DNA of 55,272 bases from Coriobacteriia bacterium. GTDB taxonomy: Bacteria; Actinomycetota; Coriobacteriia; Anaerosomatales; JAAXUF01. A model generated the notes under the pieces. That model had not been told where the DNA came from. It did no database searches and saw only the letters and a list, made by a program, of their open reading frames with translations. Shown piece after piece: positions 1 to 8,975 of this stretch. The stretch is taken from assembly GCA_013334745.1 (NCBI GenBank), contig JAAXWY010000012.1:1-55272 (forward strand), in the 5' to 3' direction. How positions within the stretch are numbered: position 1 is the stretch's first letter; every line of letters starts with the position of its first letter. Made by a program: the position numbers and the translations under genes.

Positions 1-84
1 GGTCTCGCCGCCGAAGAACCCGTAGAACTTGTCGAAGCCCGACCGCGTCGGCCAGCGATCGGTCGGCCCGGAGGGACTGACCTC
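1..84 (-). pseudogene. arylsulfatase remnant, 5' part missing
   Basis: Read on the minus strand from 84 to 1 this stretch is open and encodes EVSPSGPTDRWPTRSGFD followed by KFYGFFGGET. By memory this matches the conserved internal segment of arylsulfatases (GPFDxWPxGxGFxYFYGFxGGE), which lies some 150 residues after the catalytic CxPxR site. The 5' half that should lie at higher coordinates is absent: likeness ends at about base 84, right where two terminator hairpins and another gene begin. Either this is a decayed, truncated gene or a rearrangement joins here. The 3' part runs off the window, so its intactness cannot be judged. The family call rests on about 28 residues matched by eye. Confidence 0.5.
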
Positions 85-88
85 CCCC

Positions 89-126
89 GGGAGCGCTGCT
101 CCCCCACGGGCGCCGCTTCGGCGCCC
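89..126 (-). terminator. two adjacent stem-loops after the Gly-rich secreted protein gene
   Basis: Two perfect hairpins lie just downstream of the minus-strand gene ending at 149. One pairs GGGCGCC (108-114) with GGCGCCC (120-126) around a 5-base loop. The other pairs GGGAGC (89-94) with GCTCCC (98-103). No clear T-run follows, as is common in high-GC genomes. Confidence 0.55.
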
Positions 127-148
127 GCTCACGTGTGCAAGAGACAAT

Positions 149-736
149 CTACTGGACGGTGCAGGTACCCGTACCGTCGCCGCCACCAGCGCCGCGACCG
201 CCGCCAGCACCGTTACCGCGACCGCCGCCACCGTTGCCGCCACCCTTGCCAGCGCCCGAGCCGCCACCGGAACCGGAGCCGGTTCCGTCGCAGTCAGCGT
301 TGACGGTGTCGACGCGCGAGGTGACGCGGGCCTTCATGTTCTCGAGGGCCGTATCGGCCTGAGCCTGGGTGATCGTACCGGCCGCGACCTTCTCGGCGAG
401 AAGCGACTCGCGGACCTTGAGCGCCTCGGCGATGACGGCCGAGGAGTCGACGTTCTTGGCCGCAGCGATCTGCGTGAAGGTCTTGCCGGCGGCACGCTCG
501 GCGGTGACCTCGGCGGTCGACATGCCGGTCAGCTTGGAAACCACGTCGAGCAGGCGTCCGCCACCGTCACGGACCGCGCCACCAAGGCGGAGTCCGGCGG
601 TGCCACACGCTGCGGCGACGGTCGATGCCGTGCCGCTCTGGCCGGTCGTCGCGGCGTAACCCGAGACGGCGGTGCCGAGGACGAGTCCGGCTACGAGTGC
701 TCCGGCGACCGCGGCGGTCATTCGCTTCATGTTCAT
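149..736 (-). CDS. secreted protein with Gly-rich tail, unknown function
   Basis: 195 aa. The N-terminus is a clear signal peptide: MNMKRM, a hydrophobic stretch, then an AxA-type site near residue 28 (GYAA). The middle (about 55-140) is helical, with segments such as AAGKTFTQIAAAKNVDSSAV and AAGTITQAQADTALENMKAR. These resemble the short helical repeats (one segment about stepwise growth, one containing GTITQAQAD) seen in secreted hypothetical proteins of Gram-positive bacteria. The last 50 residues are almost only Gly with Ser, Ala, Asn, Arg and Lys, ending TGTCTVQ; this low-complexity tail gives Pro-rich artefact frames on the other strand. The start is supported by GAAGGAGG nine bases upstream. 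I do not recognise a function; a wall or matrix role is only a guess. Confidence 0.75.
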   Translation of the reverse strand: MNMKRMTAAVAGALVAGLVLGTAVSGYAATTGQSGTASTVAAACGTAGLRLGGAVRDGGGRLLDVVSKLTGMSTAEVTAERAAGKTFTQIAAAKNVDSSAVIAEALKVRESLLAEKVAAGTITQAQADTALENMKARVTSRVDTVNADCDGTGSGSGGGSGAGKGGGNGGGGRGNGAGGGRGAGGGDGTGTCTVQ

Positions 737-2473
<1,737 letters not shown>

Positions 2474-2501
2474 GGACCGACCGCACGACTCAAGCGATCT
2501 C

Positions 2502-2538
2502 CCAGCGCCCGTCTCTCGATTCGAGGGGCGGGTGCTGG
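2502..2538. terminator. 17-bp stem-loop between convergent genes
   Basis: Bases 2502-2518 pair with 2522-2538 around an ATT loop, with only three G-T pairs. It lies between tpl (ends 2473) and the convergent permease gene (ends 2550) and can end transcripts from both sides. Confidence 0.75.
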
Positions 2539-2549
2539 TGTGCTTGGGG

Positions 2550-3212
2550 TCAGACGGCTCCGCGGAAGTTCAGCCGGGTCTCAAGCCTCTTCGCCAGCAA
2601 CGAGAACGCGTAGGTCATCACGAAGTACATGACCGCGACAACCGCGAAGATCTCGAAGGCCCGGAAGGTACGCGAGTAGATCTGGTTGGCTACGTTCATG
2701 ATCTCGGTGATCGCCAGAAGCGACACGAGCGAACTCTCCTTGAGGAGTGATGAGAACGAGTTCACCAGTGGCGGCAGCGCGATGCGCAGTGCCTGAGGCA
2801 TGACCACCCATCGCAGCGTCTTGAACCAGCCAAGGCCCAGGGCGTGGGATGCGTCGTACTGCCCCTGATCGATTCCAAGCAGTGAGCCTCGGATGATCTC
2901 GGAGATGTAGGCGCCGCCGTTGAGTCCGAGTCCCAACACTGCCGCGACGTTTGCCTCCAACACCAGCCCGACCTGCGCGAGCCCGTAGTAGATGAAGAAG
3001 AGCTGCACGAGCAGGGGTGTGCCGCGGAAGAACTCGACGTAGGCGGTGACGGGCGCAGAGAGCCACCCGCCGCGGGAGCGAACCGCGCCCGTGACGACGC
3101 CGATCACGAGCGCAACGACGAACGACGCTGCGCTGATCTCAAGCGTCACCAGGGCCGCTGCGGCCAACTCGGGCGCCCAGTCGCCGATGATCTGCCACTG
3201 CACCACGTTCAT
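2550..3212 (-). CDS. polar amino-acid ABC transporter permease
   Basis: About 220 aa integral membrane subunit of the His/Glu/Gln/Arg permease family. Hydrophobic spans follow the N-terminus, and FFRGTPLLVQLFFIYYGLAQ is the classic start of the permease core. ASHALGLGWFKTLRWVVMPQ followed by ALRIALPP is the EAA loop that docks the ATPase. I start at ATG 3212 (MNVVQWQ) because GAGGAG lies just ahead; a longer frame to 3272 would begin with unlikely sequence. It follows the binding-protein gene on the same strand across a 73-base gap holding a stem-loop. No ATPase gene is adjacent, so it must borrow an ATPase or the gene lies elsewhere. Tyrosine may be the substrate given tpl next door, but the sequence does not settle this. 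Confidence 0.9.
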   Translation of the reverse strand: MNVVQWQIIGDWAPELAAAALVTLEISAASFVVALVIGVVTGAVRSRGGWLSAPVTAYVEFFRGTPLLVQLFFIYYGLAQVGLVLEANVAAVLGLGLNGGAYISEIIRGSLLGIDQGQYDASHALGLGWFKTLRWVVMPQALRIALPPLVNSFSSLLKESSLVSLLAITEIMNVANQIYSRTFRAFEIFAVVAVMYFVMTYAFSLLAKRLETRLNFRGAV

Positions 3213-3232
3213 CCGGTTCTCCTCAAACGCAT

Positions 3233-3263
3233 TCGGGGCGACCCCACTGTGGAGCCGCCCCGA
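3233..3263 (-). promoter_or_regulatory. intercistronic stem-loop between binding-protein and permease genes
   Basis: TCGGGGCG (3233-3240) pairs perfectly with CGCCCCGA (3256-3263) around a 15-base loop. In binding-protein/permease operons such hairpins often stabilise the upstream mRNA or terminate part of the transcripts, so more binding protein than permease is made. That role is inferred here. Confidence 0.5.
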
Positions 3264-3285
3264 TGTGCACATTAGTGCTGGATAC

Positions 3286-4143
3286 CTACTGCTTGACGGT
3301 CAGCCACTTCGCGATGAGCGCGTCGTAGGTGCCGTCGGCCTTGATGTCGGCCAACGCCTTGTTGAACGCCTCGATCGCGCTCGCGTTGCCCTTGGGGAAC
3401 ACGCCGACGATCTCAGCGGTAGTGAGCGGCTCACCAACGAGCTCGAAGCTCGGGTCGACCTTGCTCTGCTCCACGGCGAACGCCTGGCCCGCGATGACCG
3501 CGTCGATGCGCCCGACCTTCAGGTCGTTCATCGCATCCTGCGTGAGCTTGTACTTCTTGAGGCTCTTGAAGCCGAGCTTGCCCTTGAGTTCGTCTGCGAG
3601 CTGCTCGGATCCGCTCCCGAGCTGCACGCCCACGATCTTGCCCGAGAGGTCGGCCTCCCCGGTGATGCCCTTGGGGTTGCCCTTCTTGACGATGATGACG
3701 TCGGGCAGCAGGTAGTAGACCTCCGAGAAGTCGACGTTGTTGCCGGCCGCTTCCTTCTTGGACATGGCGCTCACGATGACGTCGTAGTCGCCCTTCTCAA
3801 GACCGCCGAGCAGCGCCTGCCAGTCGGCCGGCTTGAACTCGGCCTTCACGCCCATCTTCGTCGCGATGGCGTTCATCATGTCGACGTCGAAGCCTTCGAT
3901 CGCTTTGGTCTTCTCGTTCGTCGACTCGAACGGTGCGTAGAACGGCGCCGTGCCGATGATGAGCACGCCCTTGGACTGGATGTCGGCGAGCGACGGGTCG
4001 CTCGCTGCTGGCGTCGATGACGCCTCCGGCGCCTTCGCTTCCGGAGTCGCTGCTGGCTTCGCACACCCACCCAGCGCTAGGACGGTCGCCAGGAGCGCGA
4101 TCACGCCCGCAAGCAGCAGATACCTCTGTCCCGAACCCCTCAT
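3286..4143 (-). CDS. amino-acid ABC transporter substrate-binding lipoprotein
   Basis: 285 aa. A signal peptide (MRGSGQRYLLL, hydrophobic run) ends in a lipobox, LALGGC, with Cys27 as the lipid anchor. The mature part begins with a flexible Ala/Pro/Glu linker, then the SBP_bac_3 fold: GVLIIGTAPFYAPFES, EGFDVDMMNAIATKMG, DWQALLGGLEKGDYDVIVSA and a C-terminal IKADGTYDALIAKWL. I chose ATG 4143 over the upstream ATG 4149 and over longer extensions because AAGGGAG sits eight bases before it and the signal peptide is then compact. It leads a two-gene unit with the permease at 2550-3212. The ligand is probably a polar or aromatic amino acid. Confidence 0.9.
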   Translation of the reverse strand: MRGSGQRYLLLAGVIALLATVLALGGCAKPAATPEAKAPEASSTPAASDPSLADIQSKGVLIIGTAPFYAPFESTNEKTKAIEGFDVDMMNAIATKMGVKAEFKPADWQALLGGLEKGDYDVIVSAMSKKEAAGNNVDFSEVYYLLPDVIIVKKGNPKGITGEADLSGKIVGVQLGSGSEQLADELKGKLGFKSLKKYKLTQDAMNDLKVGRIDAVIAGQAFAVEQSKVDPSFELVGEPLTTAEIVGVFPKGNASAIEAFNKALADIKADGTYDALIAKWLTVKQ

Positions 4144-4169
4144 GTGCATGACTCCCTTCAATTCGGCGT

Positions 4170-4187
4170 AGGCCGCGGCTGCGGCCT
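4170..4187 (-). terminator. stem-loop after the TudS-like gene
   Basis: AGGCCGC (4170-4176) pairs with GCGGCCT (4181-4187) around four bases. It lies between the stop at 4202 and the start of the binding-protein gene at 4143, so it likely separates the two transcription units. Confidence 0.5.
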
Positions 4188-4201
4188 GACTTCCCCCGTG
4201 G

Positions 4202-4705
4202 TCAGGCTTCGGGCTCATCCTCGTCGACCGCCTGAAAGTCGATGGCCAGGGAGCGTGCGGCAAGTAGTGCCTGCAGCTCCTCGATGAACACCCCGCGCCC
4301 CGGCGACTTCGTGCTCGTCGGTACGGTCTCGATCTCTCCACCCGTGTAGCCGCGGCATGTGAGGTTGACGCCGCAGCTCGGACTGTTGTCGATGCCGATC
4401 ACGCTCTCAAGCGAGTAGCCGGCCGAGTCGAACGCGACGAGTTCATGGATGACCGGCGCCAGGATTCGTCGACAGTGCCTCCGGTAGGCAGGCGTGTCGT
4501 ACTGCTCGTACGTCATGCCCCAGCGCTTCATCCCGAGGAAGGTCGCCTCCGGGCAGGGGAGCTGGACGATTCCGACACCACTCTCGACAAGGGGCGCTAC
4601 GGTGCTGCGGATCGCGCCCGCGTAGTTCGCGAGACCGTCAACCTTCGAATTCGAATTGAGAACGCAGTGCGCGACGACCACTATCCGACGTCCCCGAAGC
4701 GGCAT
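4202..4705 (-). CDS. TudS-related putative desulfidase (DUF523-like)
   Basis: 167 aa, probably cytoplasmic. Three conserved cysteines fit the DUF523/TudS pattern of a [4Fe-4S] cluster held by three Cys: AHC (Cys14), LPCPE (Cys51) and NSPSCG (Cys111). TudS enzymes remove sulfur from thiouracil-type substrates. The IVQLPCPE text is what I associate with the CD3072-type branch, which has no proven substrate. I start at ATG 4705 (MPLRGRR) because GGAG lies six bases upstream. The gene stands alone between a stem-loop and the polyol dehydrogenase gene, so context gives no help on substrate. Confidence 0.7.
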   Translation of the reverse strand: MPLRGRRIVVVAHCVLNSNSKVDGLANYAGAIRSTVAPLVESGVGIVQLPCPEATFLGMKRWGMTYEQYDTPAYRRHCRRILAPVIHELVAFDSAGYSLESVIGIDNSPSCGVNLTCRGYTGGEIETVPTSTKSPGRGVFIEELQALLAARSLAIDFQAVDEDEPEA

Positions 4706-4805
4706 CCTGTACTCCTGCGAAATCACGACAACGAATACTGCGCATACTGTATCCGAATAGGAGAGGACATGCCACCGGCGAGGCGGAGCACAAGGGTGGT
4801 CGTCA

Positions 4806-5759
4806 CTACGGCTCGAGCAGGACCTTCATGACACCGCGCTCAGCGGCATGCGCCATGGCGGCGACACCGTCTGCCAGAGCGAACCGCTCGGCGATGAGTA
4901 CGGTGGGGTCGACGTCGCCACGCTCGAGCAGGCGTAGCGCGGGCGCGAACGGGCCGCAGCGGGAGCCGACCACGGTGATCTCGTCGACGACAAACGCCGA
5001 GAGGTCGAGCGTGACCTCACCCGCGTACGTGGACTTGAGCACCAGCGTCCCTCGTGGCCGCACCGCGCGCCTCGCAAGCGCCAGACCGTCGGGGGAGCCC
5101 GTGGCTTCGACGACGACGTCGTAGCCACGCTCGACGACGGTGTCCTCGGCGATGGCGGTGATGCCACGCTTGGTGAGTAGTGCTCGTTGGATGGTGTGGC
5201 GCGCAACGACTTGGAGCCGGGCGCCCGTGAGCGCAATGACCTGCGCGACTAGCTGGCCCAAGCGACCGGCGCCCAGCAGCAGCACGCGATCGGTGGGCGC
5301 GATGTGGACCTGCTCGAGGATCTCGAGCGCTGCGGCGAGCGGCTCGGTGAAGACGGCGGCGTCGTCGCTCACCGTCGCGGGCACGCGATGGAGGCAGCCG
5401 AGGGGGACGCTCACGAACTCGGCATGCGCGCCGTTGCGGTTCACGATACCGAGCACGCTGCGGGTCTCACAGTGCGTGAGGCGACCTGCTCGGCAGGTTT
5501 CGCATGAGCCGCAGGCATCGTTGATCTCGGCGACCACGCGGGCACCGAGCCACTCGGAATCGGGCGACTCGACGACCTCGCCGACGAACTCGTGCCCGAG
5601 CACGCCGGTGTACGGGTAGTAGCCGCGGGTCAGCTCCAGGTCCGTGCCGCAGATGCCCGAGAGGCGGACGCGAACGAGCGCTTCACCGGCTGCCGTGGCA
5701 TCCGGTACGTCGACGTCACGTACGGACAGCTCGCGATCCTGGAGCCACAGCGCCTTCAC
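4806..5759 (-). CDS. zinc-dependent medium-chain alcohol/polyol dehydrogenase
   Basis: 317 aa, a little shorter than the usual 340. Catalytic zinc ligands are Cys37 (GICGTD) and His56-Glu57 (LGHEF). The structural zinc site is Cys83, Cys86, Cys89 and Cys97. The cofactor fold shows LLGAGRLGQL. Its ATG overlaps the tagD stop by four bases, and it is the last gene of a four-gene operon with two CDP-glycerol glycerophosphotransferases. That placement resembles TarJ, the ribulose-5-phosphate reductase coupled to a cytidylyltransferase in ribitol teichoic acid synthesis. A role in making or oxidising a polyol phosphate for the wall polymer is therefore likely, but the exact substrate is unknown and general sugar-alcohol dehydrogenase activity is possible. 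Confidence 0.8.
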   Translation of the reverse strand: MKALWLQDRELSVRDVDVPDATAAGEALVRVRLSGICGTDLELTRGYYPYTGVLGHEFVGEVVESPDSEWLGARVVAEINDACGSCETCRAGRLTHCETRSVLGIVNRNGAHAEFVSVPLGCLHRVPATVSDDAAVFTEPLAAALEILEQVHIAPTDRVLLLGAGRLGQLVAQVIALTGARLQVVARHTIQRALLTKRGITAIAEDTVVERGYDVVVEATGSPDGLALARRAVRPRGTLVLKSTYAGEVTLDLSAFVVDEITVVGSRCGPFAPALRLLERGDVDPTVLIAERFALADGVAAMAHAAERGVMKVLLEP

Positions 5760-6151
5760 TGGCCGGCGAGGTCGGCCTTGATCTCGGTTGTCGAGATGCC
5801 GTCGGTGCGGGCGAGGAACACCAGCTCACAGTGGTCCTTGAGGTAGTCGAACTTGTCGCTGTCGGCCCAGTCGTCGCCCATGACGACCACGTCGATGCTG
5901 TAGTTCTTGATGTCGTCGAGCTTCTGCTCCCACGAGTTCTCGGGGATCACCAGATCGACGTAGCGGATCGACTCAACGACTTCCTTGCGCAGCGCGTAGT
6001 CGTGAAAGGCCTTCTTGCCCTTGCCGGCGTTGAACTCGTCGGTGGACACGGCCACGACGAGATAGTCGCCGAGCGCCTTAGCGCGCTGCAGGATGCGGAT
6101 GTGACCGTGATGGAGCAGGTCGAACGTGCCGTAGGTCAGAACACGCTTCAT
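5756..6151 (-). CDS. tagD: glycerol-3-phosphate cytidylyltransferase TagD-like
   Basis: 131 aa, full length for TagD. It should couple CTP and glycerol 3-phosphate to CDP-glycerol (EC 2.7.7.39), the activated donor for wall polymers. YGTFDLLHHGH carries the HxGH nucleotide-binding motif (His14-His17), and RTDGISTTEIK is the second signature (RTxGISTT). The start overlaps the stop of the upstream glycerophosphotransferase gene by four bases and its own end overlaps the dehydrogenase start, so all three are translationally coupled. Related enzymes can use other polyol phosphates (glycerol 2-phosphate, for example), and the coupled dehydrogenase leaves that open. Confidence 0.92.
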   Translation of the reverse strand: MKRVLTYGTFDLLHHGHIRILQRAKALGDYLVVAVSTDEFNAGKGKKAFHDYALRKEVVESIRYVDLVIPENSWEQKLDDIKNYSIDVVVMGDDWADSDKFDYLKDHCELVFLARTDGISTTEIKADLAGQ

Positions 6152-7575
6152 TCGGCGACTTCCTTTTCGGGCGCGGTAACGGGCTCCGACCCATGGTAAA
6201 CCAGCGGGGCAACACAGCGCTCGATGACGCGCTCGCTCGCGTGACCGTCATCAAGCGGCGCGTAGGTCTCGGCGAACGCGCGGACGCGGGCGACCTCAGC
6301 GGCGGAGGGGTTCTCGGCGGCCTTCAGGGCGGCAGTGAGCTCGGGCTGGGTTCGCACAACAGGACCGGGGAGCTCGTCGAGCTCGAGGTAGAAGCCGTGC
6401 ATGTCGTTGGCGTAGGTGTCGAGGTCGTACATGTAGAAGACGACCGGGCGACGCAGGTTCGAGTAGTCGAAGAACACGCTCGAGTAGTCGGTGACGAGCA
6501 CGTCGGCGATGGCGTACAGCTGGTTGATGTCAGTGACCTTGGAGGCATCGACGACCGAATCGCCGTAGCGGGCGAAGTCGAACGAGCTCGCGATGAGGCA
6601 GTGTGCGCGGAAGAGCACCGTGTAGCCGTCGCCGAGGTCGGAGAGCAACCGCTCGAAGTCGACCGCCGGCTCGTAGGTCCAGCCCTCGCTCGTGGAGTAC
6701 TGGTCCTCGCGCCAGGTGGGGGCGTAGAGCACGACGCGATTGCCCTCGGGGATGCCCATGCGGGCGCGGGTCGCTGCGGCCTGCTCGGCGGTGAAGGTGC
6801 TCAGGTAGTCGTTGCGCGGGTAGCCGAGTTCGATGACGGCGTCCGTGCGCCCGATCTTGGGCAGGTTGAACGTCGAGCCGAGCGCCTTGGCCGCGAAGGG
6901 CGAGGCTGCGAGCAGGTAGCTGAAGCGCTCGCCCTCAAGGCCGTAGGCCTCGTGCCACTCCCGCTTGGTGAACATCGGGTTCGCCCAGCCCTTGGTCTCG
7001 ATGTCGAAGCCGAGGCGCTTCAGTGGCGTACCGTGCCACGTCTGGATGTACGTCTGACCCTCGCGGGGGATGAGATGCGGGGGAATGCGGTTGTTCGAGA
7101 CCCACAGCGACGCGCGCGCGTAGTCGCGGAAGTACTCCTGCGAGCGGCGCACGACGATGCGGATGGCGGCCAGTGCCTCGAGGTCCTCGGCGCTGAAGAG
7201 CGCGTCGAGATCCACGCCGTCGCCGGTGTCGTTCGCGCGCAGGCCGCGCACGTCGAAGCCGCCACGCTCGTTGAGCGCAGCCACGACGGGGCGCGCGAGC
7301 GCGTAGATGAGCTCGTAGCCGCGTGTGGACTCGTGCGTGCGCATCGCTTCGCACAGGGCGCGAGGGCTGCATGCGTAGCTGCGACCCGAGTAGCTCTCGA
7401 AGATCGCGACGCCGGGCGTCACAGGGTTCTCGGCGCACGTACGCGCGTAGCGCTCGGCGAGGCGTGCTGAGTCGCGACGGCGTGCAATCTCACGCACGAC
7501 CGGAACGTGCTTGCCGATCTCGTTGACCGCCTTCTTCATCCGGCGCTTGAGGCGCTTCTTGAGGGGCGCTGCCAT
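6148..7575 (-). CDS. CDP-glycerol glycerophosphotransferase (TagB/TagF family), copy 2
   Basis: 475 aa, GT-B-like Glyphos_transf family. The N-terminus is strongly basic (APLKKRLKRRMKKAVNEIGK), suiting attachment to the membrane face. Family motifs are YIQTWHGTPLKRLGFDI (about 180-195), VLYAPTWREDQY, LFRAHCLIAS and VLVTDYSSVFFDYSNLRRPV near the C-terminus. It would transfer glycerol phosphate from CDP-glycerol to a lipid-linked acceptor or a growing chain. It is the second of two such enzymes here and lies 66 bases after the first; which one primes (TagB-like) and which polymerises (TagF-like) cannot be told from motifs alone. Confidence 0.9.
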   Translation of the reverse strand: MAAPLKKRLKRRMKKAVNEIGKHVPVVREIARRRDSARLAERYARTCAENPVTPGVAIFESYSGRSYACSPRALCEAMRTHESTRGYELIYALARPVVAALNERGGFDVRGLRANDTGDGVDLDALFSAEDLEALAAIRIVVRRSQEYFRDYARASLWVSNNRIPPHLIPREGQTYIQTWHGTPLKRLGFDIETKGWANPMFTKREWHEAYGLEGERFSYLLAASPFAAKALGSTFNLPKIGRTDAVIELGYPRNDYLSTFTAEQAAATRARMGIPEGNRVVLYAPTWREDQYSTSEGWTYEPAVDFERLLSDLGDGYTVLFRAHCLIASSFDFARYGDSVVDASKVTDINQLYAIADVLVTDYSSVFFDYSNLRRPVVFYMYDLDTYANDMHGFYLELDELPGPVVRTQPELTAALKAAENPSAAEVARVRAFAETYAPLDDGHASERVIERCVAPLVYHGSEPVTAPEKEVAE

Positions 7576-7641
7576 GTGACTGAATGTGCCTTTCGGGTCG
7601 TCGCACGAAAGCGGTATCTTACCGCCTCGCCGTGGGGTTGG

Positions 7642-8799
7642 CTACGAACGCTCGCGTACGTGCGAGAGCACGAGATCGGCGATGGACGCGGTGCAGTCGG
7701 CGCCGCGCTCGGGCACGAACGCTGCCGAGAAGTCGCTCACGGCCGCCTCGTCGACGACGGACTCGCGGATCATCCGGATGACGTCGTCGATGCTCGTCGA
7801 CGACATCGCGGGTATCTCGGCGAGCGGGTCGAAGTTCAGGCCGCGCTCCGCTCGGTACTCCTCGATGTCGTAGACGTAGTAGTAGACCGGCTTGTCGATG
7901 CAAGCCGCCTCGAATGCAACCGCCGAGTAATCGGTGATGACCGCATCGCACAGTGGCAGCAGGTCGAACACGTCGACCCCGGTCGCATCCACGAGGTGCG
8001 CGCCGGTAAGCGATGCACTCTCGAGGTCGTGTGGCTTGACGATGAGCGTCATGCCGCTGTCAGCGAAGGCGTCGATGACCTCGCGGTACGCCGAGCCGCC
8101 GTGGTGGCGGAACGTCGGTGCGTACAGCACCACGCGCGTGGAGCCGTCGGTGAGGTGCGGGTACGCCCGGACGAGCGCGGCGACCGGCTGCGCCGGGCGC
8201 GCGCCGTCGGCGGGCGTACGCGCACCGCGCAGGTAGTCGACGCGCGGCAGGCCGAGCGGGACGACTGCCGTCGGGTCGACCTCGAACGCTGCCGCGAAGG
8301 CCGCGACGGAGCCGGGACCGCCGCACAGGACGACGTCGTAGTTGCGGTGCATGTGCATCGCGCGAGCGATCGCCGCCGAGCGGCCCCCGGGCTGCCCGAT
8401 CGACTGGTAGCCGAACTGCTTGATGCCGCCCAGCGCGTGCCAAAGTTGCACCACGAACAGGTTGCCGTGGTGGTTGAGAATCGAGAGGGGGACGTTGTAG
8501 CCATCGACCACGCACGCGCGGGCGGTGGCGAGGTGGTACATCTGGACGAGGACCTCCGACAGATACAGCGCACGGCCGAGAGTGTCCTTGGGGATGAAGC
8601 GGCAGCGCACGACCACATCGATGTCGGGTGCTTGTCGACGGAGCTGCTCGGCGAGCAGGACGAGGTCCTTGGATGGCTCGTCGGACTGGCGGCTCAGCAT
8701 CACGATCTTGGCGCGGCGAGGCAACACCCTGAGCACGGCGTAGATCGCGCGGGCGACGTAGATGGCGAGTCGGATCAGGGTCCGCATGCGCAGGGGCAC
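7642..8799 (-). CDS. CDP-glycerol glycerophosphotransferase (TagB/TagF family), copy 1
   Basis: 385 aa, first gene of the minus-strand wall-polymer operon. An N-terminal basic-hydrophobic segment (MRTLIRLAIYVARAIYAVLR) could bind the membrane. Motifs include LFVVQLWHALGGIKQFGYQS, VVLYAPTFRHHG, LIVKPHDLES and CDAVITDYSAVAFEAACIDKPV. This length is closer to TagB (about 380 aa) than to the longer polymerase TagF, so it may be the primase; that is inference. The start is uncertain between GTG 8799 and ATG 8787. The 176-bp gap to the divergent GT4 gene must hold promoters for both directions; I see no convincing consensus pair there. Confidence 0.88.
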   Translation of the reverse strand: MPLRMRTLIRLAIYVARAIYAVLRVLPRRAKIVMLSRQSDEPSKDLVLLAEQLRRQAPDIDVVVRCRFIPKDTLGRALYLSEVLVQMYHLATARACVVDGYNVPLSILNHHGNLFVVQLWHALGGIKQFGYQSIGQPGGRSAAIARAMHMHRNYDVVLCGGPGSVAAFAAAFEVDPTAVVPLGLPRVDYLRGARTPADGARPAQPVAALVRAYPHLTDGSTRVVLYAPTFRHHGGSAYREVIDAFADSGMTLIVKPHDLESASLTGAHLVDATGVDVFDLLPLCDAVITDYSAVAFEAACIDKPVYYYVYDIEEYRAERGLNFDPLAEIPAMSSTSIDDVIRMIRESVVDEAAVSDFSAAFVPERGADCTASIADLVLSHVRERS

Positions 8800-8975
8800 C
8801 TCGTGGGTTCGTGTCGTCTGGTGGCCGCTCTCCCCGAGCGACCGGCCGATTCATGATATCGGGTCTGGGCAGCGTGCGCTTCGGCCGCGCCCTGCACGCC
8901 GAGTGGTCGCGGCTTCTCAGGTACACTTCAGTCGTTGCGCCAGCACACTCGGGGGAGCGCCGCGGAGGATCCGGA

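Noticed and set aside
135-362. Pro-rich frame resembling a proline-rich wall protein
   Set aside because: It is the antisense of the Gly-rich tail of the secreted protein, which has the ribosome site and signal peptide.
6193-7470. Open + strand frame (425 codons)
   Set aside because: Antisense to the second glycerophosphotransferase; its Val/Glu/Arg/His-rich translation is typical of a high-GC shadow.
7507-8856. Long open frame on the + strand (449 codons)
   Set aside because: Antisense to the first glycerophosphotransferase, whose motifs are clear on the minus strand.
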